Assembly: GCA_965242905.1 (NCBI GenBank)
Contig: CBDETM010000002.1
Coordinates: forward strand, 3,658,001-3,722,000
DNA length: 64,000 nt
Reading direction: 5' to 3'
DNA from: Bin5 sp965242905
GTDB taxonomy: Bacteria > Chloroflexota > Anaerolineae > Caldilineales > Caldilineaceae
The first letter of the stretch is position 1. Every line of letters begins with the position of its first letter. Made by a program: the position numbers and the translations under genes. Below the pieces are notes generated by a model that was not told the DNA's origin, did not search any database, and worked only from the letters and a program-made list of their open reading frames with translations. Below, one piece after another: positions 8,467 to 16,421 of the stretch.

Positions 8467-9849
8467 ATGCGAAAGCAAGGTTTCAGCCGCAGAGAGTTTC
8501 TTTCACTCGCCGGAGCCACCGGCGGCGCCGCTCTTCTCGCCGCCTGCCAGCCCGTTACCCAGGACACCGCTGACGGCGGCATGGAGACAGCCATGGAACC
8601 GGTCACCGTCTCCGTTCAGTCCGGCTGGCAGACCTCCGGTGATGGCGACATCTGGACGCCCTGCATCGAACTGTTTGACGAAAAGGGCACACACATCTCC
8701 ATCGAAATGATTCGCATCCACGTGTCCCCCGAGGACACGATGACCGCCGTCGCCGGCGGCACCGCGCCCGACGTCTACCATCGCTACATCGGCGGCTTCG
8801 CCGAACTGATGGCGCGCGGCGTCATGCTCCCGCTCGACGACCTCATCGCCAACGCCCCCGACTTCGACCCCGACATCTACCTCGGTTCACAGTGGGACAA
8901 CGGCAAATGGGACGGCGTCACCTACGGCATCCCCGCCCTTGAAGGCGGCTCCATGCCCGCCATCTGCTGGCACAAACACCTCATCGAAGAAGTCGGCGGC
9001 GACCCCGAGGTCGGCCCAAGAAGCTGGCCCGAAATGCTCGAGTGGTCCCGCATGCTCCTCCAATACGACGACGATGGCAACCTCACCCAGGCCGGATTCG
9101 ACCCCAAAGACGCCTACGGCTTCACCGTCATCGCCTGGCCAGTCGTCTTCGACGAAAACTACATCACCGAAGACAAGCGCACCTTTACTTTCGATACCGA
9201 AGCCTGGGCAGAAGGCCTCGACACCATCGCCCAGTTCTACACCGACCCGGGCGTAGACAAGATGCTGGCCTTAAGAGACCAGTGGGGCTACTGGTCCGGC
9301 TATCCCTCCAGCGGCTTCAACAACGCCAAGCGCGCCATGGTCATGGACGGCAACTGGCTGCCCGGCAATTTGCGCAGTATGGTCGAAGTCACCGGCGTCG
9401 AACTCGAATCCATCGGCTATGGCTTCCATCCCAACCTCAACGAAGGCTACAATGCCATCGACTTCGGTACTGGCCATACGCTCTTCATGCCCCGTACCAC
9501 CCAGGTCGCCGAAGACGCTCTCACCTTCATGATTCACATGACCAGCGTCGAAGTCGGCCTCATAGAATTCGAAATCCGGGCCGCCGCCATGTGGAGCAAA
9601 CCGCTGCTCGACGCCATCGATCTTTCCAGCGTGCCCGGCCTGCAATGGTTCTTCGACGCACCGCTCGAAGCCGACCGGCTCTGGAGCCCCAACGAGTTCC
9701 TCACGCCCGTCCAGTCCCAGTGTGAAAACCTCTGGGCTCGGGCCTTCGAAGAGGTGACCGTCGGCGTCAAATCACCCGAAGACGCCCTTGTCGACATCAA
9801 CAAAGAACTCCAGCAGTCCCTCGACGAATACTGGGAGACCCAAAGTTAG
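8467..9849 (+). CDS. Extracellular sugar-binding lipoprotein of an ABC importer (Tat signal)
   Basis: Solute-binding protein, 460 aa, that delivers a sugar to the two permeases downstream. The N-terminus has a twin-arginine motif SRREFL (residues 7-12) and a lipobox LLAAC with Cys27. The mature protein has the size and features of family-1 binding proteins, such as GTAPDVYHRY and the late region AKRAMVMDGNWLPGNL. Start taken at the ATG 10 bases after GGGAGGA (8452 region); the ORF extends in frame to 8368 but lacks a site there. A 208-base gap to the permease holds a stem-loop and one copy of a 96-base repeat. No ATPase gene is in this operon. Confidence 0.88.
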   Translation: MRKQGFSRREFLSLAGATGGAALLAACQPVTQDTADGGMETAMEPVTVSVQSGWQTSGDGDIWTPCIELFDEKGTHISIEMIRIHVSPEDTMTAVAGGTAPDVYHRYIGGFAELMARGVMLPLDDLIANAPDFDPDIYLGSQWDNGKWDGVTYGIPALEGGSMPAICWHKHLIEEVGGDPEVGPRSWPEMLEWSRMLLQYDDDGNLTQAGFDPKDAYGFTVIAWPVVFDENYITEDKRTFTFDTEAWAEGLDTIAQFYTDPGVDKMLALRDQWGYWSGYPSSGFNNAKRAMVMDGNWLPGNLRSMVEVTGVELESIGYGFHPNLNEGYNAIDFGTGHTLFMPRTTQVAEDALTFMIHMTSVEVGLIEFEIRAAAMWSKPLLDAIDLSSVPGLQWFFDAPLEADRLWSPNEFLTPVQSQCENLWARAFEEVTVGVKSPEDALVDINKELQQSLDEYWETQS

Positions 9850-9855
9850 CCTCCC

Positions 9856-9951
9856 GACTTTGCGCTGAGCCGACCGCATTCTTTGCGTTTCGCTGACGCC
9901 ATCCTGGGCCATTTAGCGAAGCGCAAACAGCGCATCTGGCGAAGCGCAAAC
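9856..9951. repeat. 96-base direct repeat, copy 1
   Basis: Starts GACTTTGCGCTGAGCCGACC and ends TGGCGAAGCGCAAAC. The second copy lies at 11971-12066 in the same orientation, about 85-90 percent identical by eye. Each copy contains two GCGAAGCGCAAAC boxes. This copy sits between binding-protein and permease genes, the other just after the second permease gene. Confidence 0.85.
9882..9927 (+). promoter_or_regulatory. Intercistronic stem-loop after the sugar-binding protein gene
   Basis: TTTGCGTTTCGCT at 9882-9894 pairs with AGCGAAGCGCAAA at 9915-9927 over 13 positions with a single G-U pair. There is no T tract, so it is more likely an mRNA-stabilising or processing element than a terminator. 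Comparable stem-loops follow two other binding-protein genes in the window. Confidence 0.55.
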
Positions 9952-10057
9952 CGTGACACATCCCGGTCGTGCCTTGGCTCCCGCCCCAAGGCGCGACCGC
10001 CACTTCAGGGATCCCATCCCAAAGGCCCCGAATCACCTCTCAACCTCCAGGTTTGAT

Positions 10058-11017
10058 ATGACTACACCACAACTGAGCGCACCACAACCAGGCCTGGATC
10101 CCGCCGCAGACCCCGGACTCCCTGACCGTTGGGCACGCGGCCGCAGTTTCCGTCGCCGCATGCTCCCCTTCCTCTTCCTTCTCCCCTGGTTCGTGGGCGT
10201 CCTCACCTTCCAGGCCTACCCCATCCTCGACTCCTTCTACCACAGCTTCACCATCTACGACGTCTTCCAGCCCGCCAAGTGGATCGGATTCCGCAACTAC
10301 GTCAATCTCGCAGAGCACGACTATACCCGCAAAGCCCTGATGAACACGCTGCTCTACGTGGTTGTCTCCGTTCCCGGCGGGCTGGTCGTCGGCCTGCTGC
10401 AGGCGCTGCTTCTCAACGTAAAAGTGCGCGGCCTTCAGCTCTTCCGCACGCTCGCCCTCGTGCCCGGCACCGTCCCCGTAGCCGGCGCCGCCGCCGTCTT
10501 CGTCTTCATCTGGAGCCCTAATCTCGGCCTGATCAACAGCTTCCTCAAAGCCCTCGGCTTCCCCCGGGGACAGGCCTGGCTCACAGATCCCGTGATGGTC
10601 AAATGGGTCTTCATCTTCATGGCCATCCAGGGCGGTATCGGTATGCTCATCTTCCTCGCCGGGCTCCAGAATGTGCCCCAGGAACTTTACGACGCAGCCA
10701 AAATCGACGGCGCAAAGTCCATCCAGACACTGTTCAAAGTCACGCTGCCCATGCTGACCCCCTACACCCTCTTCAACCTTCTCACAAGCCTGATCGGCGC
10801 CTTTCAGATGTTCTCCACCCCCATGCTGATGACCGGCGGCGGCCCCGCCGGCGGCTCGATGTTCTACGGCCAACTCATCTATGAAAACGCCTTCAGGTAC
10901 TTCAGAATGGGCCACGCCGCCGCGCTCTCATGGATTCTTTTCGTCATCAGCATGATCATCGTCGTCCTCCTCTTCCGCACCTCCGCAAGCTGGGTCTACT
11001 ACGAGGGAGGCAACTGA
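10058..11017 (+). CDS. Sugar ABC transporter permease, MalF/UgpA type
   Basis: 319 aa with six predicted membrane segments, the first at FLFLLPWFVGVLTFQAYPI. The EAA loop is DAAKIDGAKSIQTLFKVTLP. Start set at the ATG at 10058, where the family's short cytoplasmic N-terminus begins; the upstream extension to 9953 reads through the 96-base repeat region and is rejected. It is followed by the second permease after 5 bases, with that gene's ribosome-binding site (GGGAGG) inside this gene's last codons. Confidence 0.9.
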   Translation: MTTPQLSAPQPGLDPAADPGLPDRWARGRSFRRRMLPFLFLLPWFVGVLTFQAYPILDSFYHSFTIYDVFQPAKWIGFRNYVNLAEHDYTRKALMNTLLYVVVSVPGGLVVGLLQALLLNVKVRGLQLFRTLALVPGTVPVAGAAAVFVFIWSPNLGLINSFLKALGFPRGQAWLTDPVMVKWVFIFMAIQGGIGMLIFLAGLQNVPQELYDAAKIDGAKSIQTLFKVTLPMLTPYTLFNLLTSLIGAFQMFSTPMLMTGGGPAGGSMFYGQLIYENAFRYFRMGHAAALSWILFVISMIIVVLLFRTSASWVYYEGGN

Positions 11018-11022
11018 ACTGT

Positions 11023-11922
11023 ATGGCAGGCATTCGCACTGCACGCCGCTACATTTTCCCCTCGGGCCGCTTCACTCTCGGCATGCGCGCCAGCAGAACC
11101 ATTCAGCACGCCATCGCCTATCTGCTGATCGCAGCCTTTCTCTTCTTCGCCCTGTTGCCCGTTTTCTGGATGTTCAGCAACGCCTTCAAAACGCTCGAAC
11201 AGATGCGCATCACCTTCCCCATCCAGTGGATTCCCAACCCCGTCACCCTCGAGAACTTCGACGACGGCTGGCGCGCACGCGACTGGCTCCTCCACCTGCG
11301 CAACACCCTCATGCTTGCGGTCTTCGTACTAGTACCCACAATGGCTTCCTGTGTTCTGGCCGCGTATGCTTTCGCACGGATGAGGTTTCCCGGCAGCGAG
11401 CTGCTCATGATGCTCAACATCAGCCTCATGCTGATGCCCGACTTCGTAACAATGGTGCCCCGCTTTGTGATGATGGCCCGCATGGGCTGGGTTGGGACGT
11501 GGCTGCCCGCCATTATCCCATCAATGCTCGCGCTCAATCCCGCCATGGTCTTCGTCCTGCGCCAGTTCTTCCGCGCCATTCCCAACGAACTCTCTGAAGC
11601 CGCCCGCCTCGACGGCTGTAACGATCTGGTCATCCTATGGCGTATCATCATCCCTCTCTCCAAGCCCATCCTCGCCCTGCAGATTGTCATCGTCACTGCC
11701 TGGGCCTGGAATGACCTCCTCTTCCCTCTCCTCTACCTCAAGGACAAGAGCATGCAGACCCTTACTCTCGCCATGATGGGCTTTATCGGCTCGCGCGGCG
11801 ACACCCAGTGGGGGCCGATGATGGCCATGTCCGTTCTTGTATCTCTGCCCATGATGGCGCTATCATACTATGGGCAGCGCTACTTCACCGAGGGCTTCAC
11901 CCTCACCGGCATAAAAGGGTAG
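11023..11922 (+). CDS. Sugar ABC transporter permease, MalG/UgpE type
   Basis: 299 aa, six membrane segments beginning with AIAYLLIAAFLFFALLPVFW. EAA loop EAARLDGCNDLVILWRIIIP, ending with the YGQRYFTEGFTLTGIKG tail that is characteristic of MalG-like proteins. The ATG at 11023 has GGGAGG 12 bases upstream. The operon ends here without an ATPase gene; the MalK-like protein encoded at 1414 could supply it. Confidence 0.91.
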   Translation: MAGIRTARRYIFPSGRFTLGMRASRTIQHAIAYLLIAAFLFFALLPVFWMFSNAFKTLEQMRITFPIQWIPNPVTLENFDDGWRARDWLLHLRNTLMLAVFVLVPTMASCVLAAYAFARMRFPGSELLMMLNISLMLMPDFVTMVPRFVMMARMGWVGTWLPAIIPSMLALNPAMVFVLRQFFRAIPNELSEAARLDGCNDLVILWRIIIPLSKPILALQIVIVTAWAWNDLLFPLLYLKDKSMQTLTLAMMGFIGSRGDTQWGPMMAMSVLVSLPMMALSYYGQRYFTEGFTLTGIKG

Positions 11923-11970
11923 TCCCCGGCCGCGCCGCCCTCAAGTCTCTTTCGAATATGCCCTTTCACT

Positions 11971-12066
11971 GACTTTGCGCTGAGCCGACCGCATCCTTTG
12001 CCCTGAGCCGACGCCATCCTCGGCCATTTGGCGAAGCGCAAACAGCGCATTTGGCGAAGCGCAAAC
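11971..12066. repeat. 96-base direct repeat, copy 2
   Basis: Pairs with 9856-9951 (same length and orientation). It lies between the last permease gene and the VanZ-like gene. The repeated box GCGAAGCGCAAAC occurs twice, 20 bases apart, as in copy 1. Confidence 0.85.
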
Positions 12067-12081
12067 AAACTAACGATCTCC

Positions 12082-12645
12082 ATGTCCCTATTCACATCCA
12101 ATCGAGAACGCCGCCTCTGGCTATGGGCCCTGGCCGTAGTCGTTGCTATCTACTCCACGCTCGGGCTCGCGCGCACGCTGGCCGGGCACCTGCGAACACA
12201 CGGCCTGCTCGAAGCCCTCTTCATGGTCAGTTTTCTACTGGTCGGGGCTGTAATCCTGGTCTACGGGCTCAAAGCGCGCCCGGGAGGCCTCGAAATCGGG
12301 GTCGCGCTCGGCGTGGCCGCCGTCTACATCCTCGTCTTCGTGCGCATGGCGACCCCGGAGGAGCGCACGCACCTCATCGAATACGGCGTACTGTCCGTCT
12401 TCATCTACGAAGCACTAAAGGAACGCGCCAGCCACGGCCGCCGCGTCCCCGTACCCGCTCTGCTCGCGGTCATAGCCGCTTCGCTGATCGGCCTCATCGA
12501 CGAAAACATCCAGGCCTACCTGCCCAATCGCGCCTACGACGAGCGCGACCTCCTCTTCAACGTCCTCGCCGCCGTCATGGCCGTCGCCGCCAGCATGGCC
12601 CTCTCCTACGCCCGCCGCTTGCGCTTCCGAAACCAGCCGGACTGA
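12082..12645 (+). CDS. VanZ-like membrane protein
   Basis: 187 aa with about four to five hydrophobic segments (WLWALAVVVAIYSTLGLA, ALFMVSFLLVGAVILVYGL, LEIGVALGVAAVYILVFV). The conserved VanZ-like end is present: DENIQAYLPNRAYDERDLLF followed by the hydrophobic NVLAAVMAVAAS. Family function is poorly defined beyond teicoplanin resistance in VanZ itself. Start chosen at the ATG at 12082, just after the 96-base repeat; the frame runs upstream through the repeat and is not believed there. It may be transcribed from its own promoter or by read-through from the importer operon. Confidence 0.72.
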   Translation: MSLFTSNRERRLWLWALAVVVAIYSTLGLARTLAGHLRTHGLLEALFMVSFLLVGAVILVYGLKARPGGLEIGVALGVAAVYILVFVRMATPEERTHLIEYGVLSVFIYEALKERASHGRRVPVPALLAVIAASLIGLIDENIQAYLPNRAYDERDLLFNVLAAVMAVAASMALSYARRLRFRNQPD

Positions 12646-12744
12646 GTTGCAGCACCCAAGCCAATCGCCTCCCTTACACCACCCGCGCACGCTATACGGG
12701 CAGACATCATGCCGGCCCGGTGCTGCCAATCAAAGAATGGTAAT

Positions 12745-12771
12745 GTAGGGGCAGGCCTTGTGCCTGCCCTG
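12745..12771. repeat. GTAGGGGCA-type palindromic repeat, copy 3
   Basis: Reads GTAGGGGCAGGCCTTGTGCC and continues TGCCCTG. The stem GGGCAGG / CCTGCCC replaces the GGGCACC / GGTGCCC stem of the copies at 5035 and 5098, a compensatory change that keeps the fold. Confidence 0.75.
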
Positions 12772-12827
12772 CGCCCCCCATCAACGGACCACTGCCCTGC
12801 CTCTCTTCAAGAGTAGGACTACAATCT

Positions 12828-12919
12828 CAGCCACCGCTGGCATAAATTCGCCGCCAGACTCTTGCCATCGCTAAGTCGGGGATGAACCAATCTCCTCGGG
12901 TGTATCCCAGTTTTCGGGC
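12828..12919. repeat. Degenerate fragment of the composite repeat family
   Basis: CAGCCACCGCTGGCA...GCCGCCAGACT...GGGGATGAACC resembles the last block of copies A-C. Directly after it, TCGGGTGTATCCCAG looks like the end of the same block in inverted orientation. Confidence 0.5.
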
Positions 12920-13034
12920 GAACTTTCGTATCTCTCAGGAGGCACCCAAGCCATGGTCAGTTCCCATTCCAGTTTCCGCCAGAATAAGCGCCGTCTCTGA
13001 CTACTATCTGCTGACTACTAACTACTGCAGTTCT

Positions 13035-13332
13035 GGGCGGTCGGGCCTATTCGGCCCTCCCTTGTGCGGGGGCTCCGCCCCCGCAACGCCCCCGGCCAAC
13101 AACATGCCTCGTCGACCTGGTGTCGACATTGGTGACGGGTGCCCAATCGAAAGTGTCTAGCCAGACCACGTCCCGCCAGTCCCCGAGCCAATCTCACTCT
13201 GACAAAACCGCAGCACTCTCTCCTCGCTCTTCAGCCTGCACTGCGTCTCGCCCAAAGACGCTAAACAGCGCCAGCCACCGCTGGCACTGATTCCCCGCCA
13301 GACTGTTCCCACCCCAAATCTGGGATGCACCC
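13035..13332. repeat. Composite intergenic repeat, copy B
   Basis: Same ordered blocks as copy A, with the central pyrimidine-rich and GACGGAC section missing. It opens with GGGCGGTCGGGCCTATTCGG and ends at CTGGGATGCACCC. It is preceded by short direct repeats of the GACTACTA kind, comparable with the heptamer tract at 26828 and the short GACCACTGACTACTG before copy D. Confidence 0.8.
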
Positions 13333-13399
13333 GACTCTTCCGCCTCCGTTCACGAGACCTGTCCCAATGTGATATAGTTGCACCCAATTCACGCAAAAA

Positions 13400-13426
13400 G
13401 CCCGTCGCTGTGGTGGCAGCACGGGC
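13400..13426. terminator. Strong stem-loop, terminator-like on the minus strand
   Basis: GCCCGT-C-GCTG-TGGTGG-CAGC-ACGGGC forms a 10-pair stem with one bulge. Read on the minus strand it is followed by TTTTT (complement of 13395-13399), the form of a Rho-independent terminator for leftward transcription. No minus-strand gene lies immediately upstream of it in that direction. On the plus strand it lies in the leader of the secreted-nuclease gene. Its role is uncertain. Confidence 0.35.
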
Positions 13427-13580
13427 GGTGATCCAGGAGCTGAGGACTCATAGATGCCCCATAGTTTAACGCACCAAAATATTTTCGCAAGTCCGAATTA
13501 ATCTGAAGAGGCAGGCTGGCGCGTGTCGAATCCGACCAGCACTGCTTAGGCGCGGCCCATCACCAACAGGAGAGGTTAAC

Positions 13581-14999
13581 ATGAGGCAATCCCTCGGCAT
13601 CCTCGCGCTGCTCGCTTCTGTCCTGGTCACGCCTCTCATTCTTCGTGCCCAGAGTTCAGACAGGCCGCCGGCGCCCAGACTGAGTGTCAACGAGGAGAAC
13701 AGTTCGATCGACGTCAGTTGGGTTCCCATCGAAGACGCGCTTAGGTATCAGCTGTGGGTATGGGAGTCGAATTCGTGGAGTCGGTTGGACGACGACGACC
13801 TGACCGGTACCAGTTTTACACACGTGGACCGAGACCTCGGCGTACAGTACTGGTATACCTATCGCGCCGTCTTCTCGTCAGGAACGAGCAACTGGTCCCA
13901 ATACGGCTCGGCAGTACTCGGGCTGTCTCCTGCCGCACCGGTCCTGACCGCAACGCTTGACGGCAATGCAGTCTCAATAAACTGGAATGCAGTCGAACAG
14001 GCGGTCCGGTATCAGCTGTGGATATGGGAATCGGGTTCGTGGCGGGTTCTCGCCCCTGCTCTCACACAGACGAATTTCAGGCATACCATGATCGAGCCAG
14101 GCACTACCTATCACTTCACTATGAAGGCCCAGGACTCAGCCGGCAGAAGCAGCGACTGGTCTGAATATGTTTCAGTCCAGGTCCCGACGAACGTTGTCCC
14201 CGAAACGCCGACCGCGACGCCGACGCCAGACCCGAATGCCACCGTTACCCCGACGGCGACCGCGACACCCACGCCAACAGCCACGACGGAGCAGGCCTCG
14301 ACCGGCCTATCTGGCATCATAATCGCGCCGGAGAACCGCTGCACAACCTACGATTCAGACGACTATCCCTATCCGCAAAGTGTCGAGCAGGAAATCGTCG
14401 ACGCGATGGGCGGGCGCATATACGGGCCGTACACCGGCACCTACTATGACAACACACGCCAGACCGATATCGAGCATATCGTGGCCCGCAGCGAAGCCCA
14501 CGACAGCGGCCTGTGCGCGGCCAGCGCAAACACCAAAAGCGCGTTTGCTCGCGACCTCCTGAATCTGACTCTGGCCAGCCCCAGCGTGAACAGGCGTCAG
14601 AAAGTCGCCAAAGACGTGGCCGAGTGGCTGCCGTCTCTCAACCGCTGCTGGTATGTCTATCGTGTCGTATCGGTGAAACGCAAGTACAATCTCACCATGG
14701 ACCAGGCCGAGGCCTCAAAGGCGCAGGAGGTCCTCGCGAGCTGCACTTCGACTTCGATGATATTCATCGAACGCACCGCGACCGCGACACCTACACCGAC
14801 CCCCACTTTGTCATCGACCGGTCCCACGCCGACGCCCACGCCGACCGTCGACGCCCTCGGCATGTGGGACAGCAACGGCAACGGCCGCATCACCTGCGCC
14901 GAAGCGCGGGAGCACGGCATTCCCACTCCCATCAACTCAGACCATCCCGCCTACCCGTACATGGACGACCGCGACAATGACGGCATGGTCTGCGAGTAA
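13581..14999 (+). CDS. Secreted HNH-type nuclease with two fibronectin-III-like domains and an Excalibur domain
   Basis: 472 aa. Signal peptide at residues 1-23 (hydrophobic LGILALLASVLVTPLIL). Two similar modules at about 30-115 and 115-205 share ALRYQLWVWESNSW / AVRYQLWIWESGSW, typical of fibronectin-III repeats. A Thr/Pro-rich linker at 210-245 precedes a nuclease-like region at about 250-395 with DIEHIVARSEAHDSGLC (Asp296, His299) and FARDLLNLTLASPSVNRRQK, resembling the DUF1524/GmrSD-type HNH fold. A second Thr/Pro linker leads to a C-terminal Excalibur-like calcium-binding motif ending DRDNDGMVCE. GGAGAGG 7 bases before the ATG supports the start. Likely an extracellular DNA-degrading enzyme or a competition factor; no immunity gene is evident next to it. 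Confidence 0.75.
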   Translation: MRQSLGILALLASVLVTPLILRAQSSDRPPAPRLSVNEENSSIDVSWVPIEDALRYQLWVWESNSWSRLDDDDLTGTSFTHVDRDLGVQYWYTYRAVFSSGTSNWSQYGSAVLGLSPAAPVLTATLDGNAVSINWNAVEQAVRYQLWIWESGSWRVLAPALTQTNFRHTMIEPGTTYHFTMKAQDSAGRSSDWSEYVSVQVPTNVVPETPTATPTPDPNATVTPTATATPTPTATTEQASTGLSGIIIAPENRCTTYDSDDYPYPQSVEQEIVDAMGGRIYGPYTGTYYDNTRQTDIEHIVARSEAHDSGLCAASANTKSAFARDLLNLTLASPSVNRRQKVAKDVAEWLPSLNRCWYVYRVVSVKRKYNLTMDQAEASKAQEVLASCTSTSMIFIERTATATPTPTPTLSSTGPTPTPTPTVDALGMWDSNGNGRITCAEAREHGIPTPINSDHPAYPYMDDRDNDGMVCE

Positions 15000-15132
15000 C
15001 CATGCAGTCCAAGGAGTTACACTAATCGAATCCTGACTATCATCACCTCTCATCGTGCTGGCGCGTCCGTAACACGCCTGACTGAGGGCCAACATCAAGC
15101 CCGCACACGTCCCCGCCATCCCCGCGCTCAGC

Positions 15133-15158
15133 GTAGGGGCAGGCTTGTGCCTGCCCTG
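15133..15158. repeat. GTAGGGGCA-type palindromic repeat, copy 4
   Basis: GTAGGGGCAGGCTTGTGCCT continuing GCCCTG, nearly identical to the copy at 12745 but with one base fewer in the stem. It lies between the convergent nuclease and PhyH genes. Confidence 0.75.
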
Positions 15159-15169
15159 CAGGCCCCACC

Positions 15170-16078
15170 TCAATAATACTTGCTGTACCCCAGCGCCGGC
15201 CGGTAATTCATCGTCTCATCCGCTGACGGCCACGCCACGTCGTAGCCCGCCGGCGGCTGATAGGGGAAGGGGACCTCATCGCGCCCGTAGCTGCTCTCCT
15301 TACGCAGATCAATGGCGTGCATCATCAGCCGCAGCCGGTCATCGATCCAGCTCTGGGGAACCGTCTGACCCGGCCTGAGGTACGACCCCTCAGACCTGGG
15401 TTCCCCCTGCCGCGCCGCCGCGCTCAGAGAATGGAACGCATAGTAGAGCGTGCGCCGCAAACTGTTGGCGCTGTTCCGCCTGGAGCCATGCACCAACTTG
15501 ACATTGTGAAACAGCACGTCACCCGCCTTGACCGGCAGTTCAATCAGGCCGGGATAGCCAAAGCCCTGCGCTCTCACCTCCTCTCCGGACAGATTCAGCT
15601 TATGGCTGCCCGGCGCCGCCAGCAGGCAGCCGTTCTCCGGTGTGGCGTCGTCCAGATAGTAGTCGACGTTGAAAACCATCTCCATTACATCCGGTTGGCT
15701 GGGATCACCGTCGCAATGGACCGGGACCTCCTTGCCGTTTCCCGGCACCTTGAAGACAAACGCCTCCGCCTCACAGATAAAGTCATCCCCCAGCAGCCTC
15801 TGCACCACCTGCAGGACCAGCGGATGCGCCAGCAGCCTGATAAACGAGTTGCTCTTGGCCTTAGGGAAGACATACTGCACACGGTGGAATACGACCTCAC
15901 CCGTATCCGGCAGCGCATCAAAGAAGTAGTCACTCTCGGGTTCCTTGCCCTCATAGCCCTCTTCAATGATATGGGCCGAATCTTCCTGCAAGACCGCCAG
16001 CTCTTCAGGGCAAATCGCCTGCGGCAACAGGACGTACCCGTCCCGATCAAAATTGGCAACGATTTCATCGATGTTCAT
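15170..16078 (-). CDS. Phytanoyl-CoA dioxygenase (PhyH) family protein
   Basis: Fe(II)/2-oxoglutarate oxygenase of 302 aa. Triad residues: His121 and Asp123 in PVHCDGDPSQ, His197 in KLVHGSRRN, with the oxoglutarate arginine at 208/209 (SLRRTLYYAF). The segment ENGCLLAAPGSHK is the typical lid strand. The ATG at 16078 follows AGGGAAAACTGA, a modest ribosome-binding site. It stands alone, convergent with the secreted nuclease gene. A 9-base inverted repeat lies about 135 bases upstream (16212-16244). Substrate unknown. Confidence 0.87.
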   Translation of the reverse strand: MNIDEIVANFDRDGYVLLPQAICPEELAVLQEDSAHIIEEGYEGKEPESDYFFDALPDTGEVVFHRVQYVFPKAKSNSFIRLLAHPLVLQVVQRLLGDDFICEAEAFVFKVPGNGKEVPVHCDGDPSQPDVMEMVFNVDYYLDDATPENGCLLAAPGSHKLNLSGEEVRAQGFGYPGLIELPVKAGDVLFHNVKLVHGSRRNSANSLRRTLYYAFHSLSAAARQGEPRSEGSYLRPGQTVPQSWIDDRLRLMMHAIDLRKESSYGRDEVPFPYQPPAGYDVAWPSADETMNYRPALGYSKYY

Positions 16079-16421
16079 TCAGTTTTCCCTGACCTGGGCG
16101 AAAGCTTAAGTGTCTCCCGTCTGACGCCGAGATGATTCTCTTGGTCTACCCGATGGGGTCGTACCTGTCTGAGGCCTGTTAGCCTCTGTCAGAAAAGCAG
16201 TATGCGGGGGCACATTGCGGCTTTTCCGCGAGGAACCGCAATGTCACGCCAATTGAATCCGCTACGCCACTGCTGTTCTTCGCGACCCTTCGCGTAAGTT
16301 CGCGGATAGACAAGCTTCTATAAAATGATATCCCTGTCCAGGCAACCGTCAACGAGCCGTCCTTGAAGGTGCGATAATCAAAAAGGGGTTAACATTGATT
16401 CCCTTCCGAAAGCATCAAAGC
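16079..16421. other. Intergenic region, no gene seen
   Basis: About 340 bases between two minus-strand genes. Apart from the inverted repeat at 16212-16244 nothing stands out. Confidence 0.55.
16212..16244. repeat. Nine-base inverted repeat with inner pairing
   Basis: ACATTGCGG at 16212-16220 and CCGCAATGT at 16236-16244 are perfect complements; TTTCC and GGAA inside extend the fold. It could be an operator or hairpin upstream of the PhyH gene. No second copy was seen. Confidence 0.4.

Larger units (their letters stand above)
12646..13580. other. Intergenic region dominated by repeats
   Basis: No gene is supported in these 935 bases. It contains a GTAGGGGCA palindrome (12745), a degenerate piece of the composite repeat family (12828-12919), short TGACTACTA-type direct repeats near 12997-13030, composite repeat copy B (13035-13332) and a strong stem-loop (13400-13426). 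Confidence 0.65.

Noticed and set aside
15317..16135. 272-codon plus-strand ORF opposite the second PhyH gene
   Set aside because: Arg/His-rich antisense translation; the minus-strand protein has the full PhyH triad and a plausible start.
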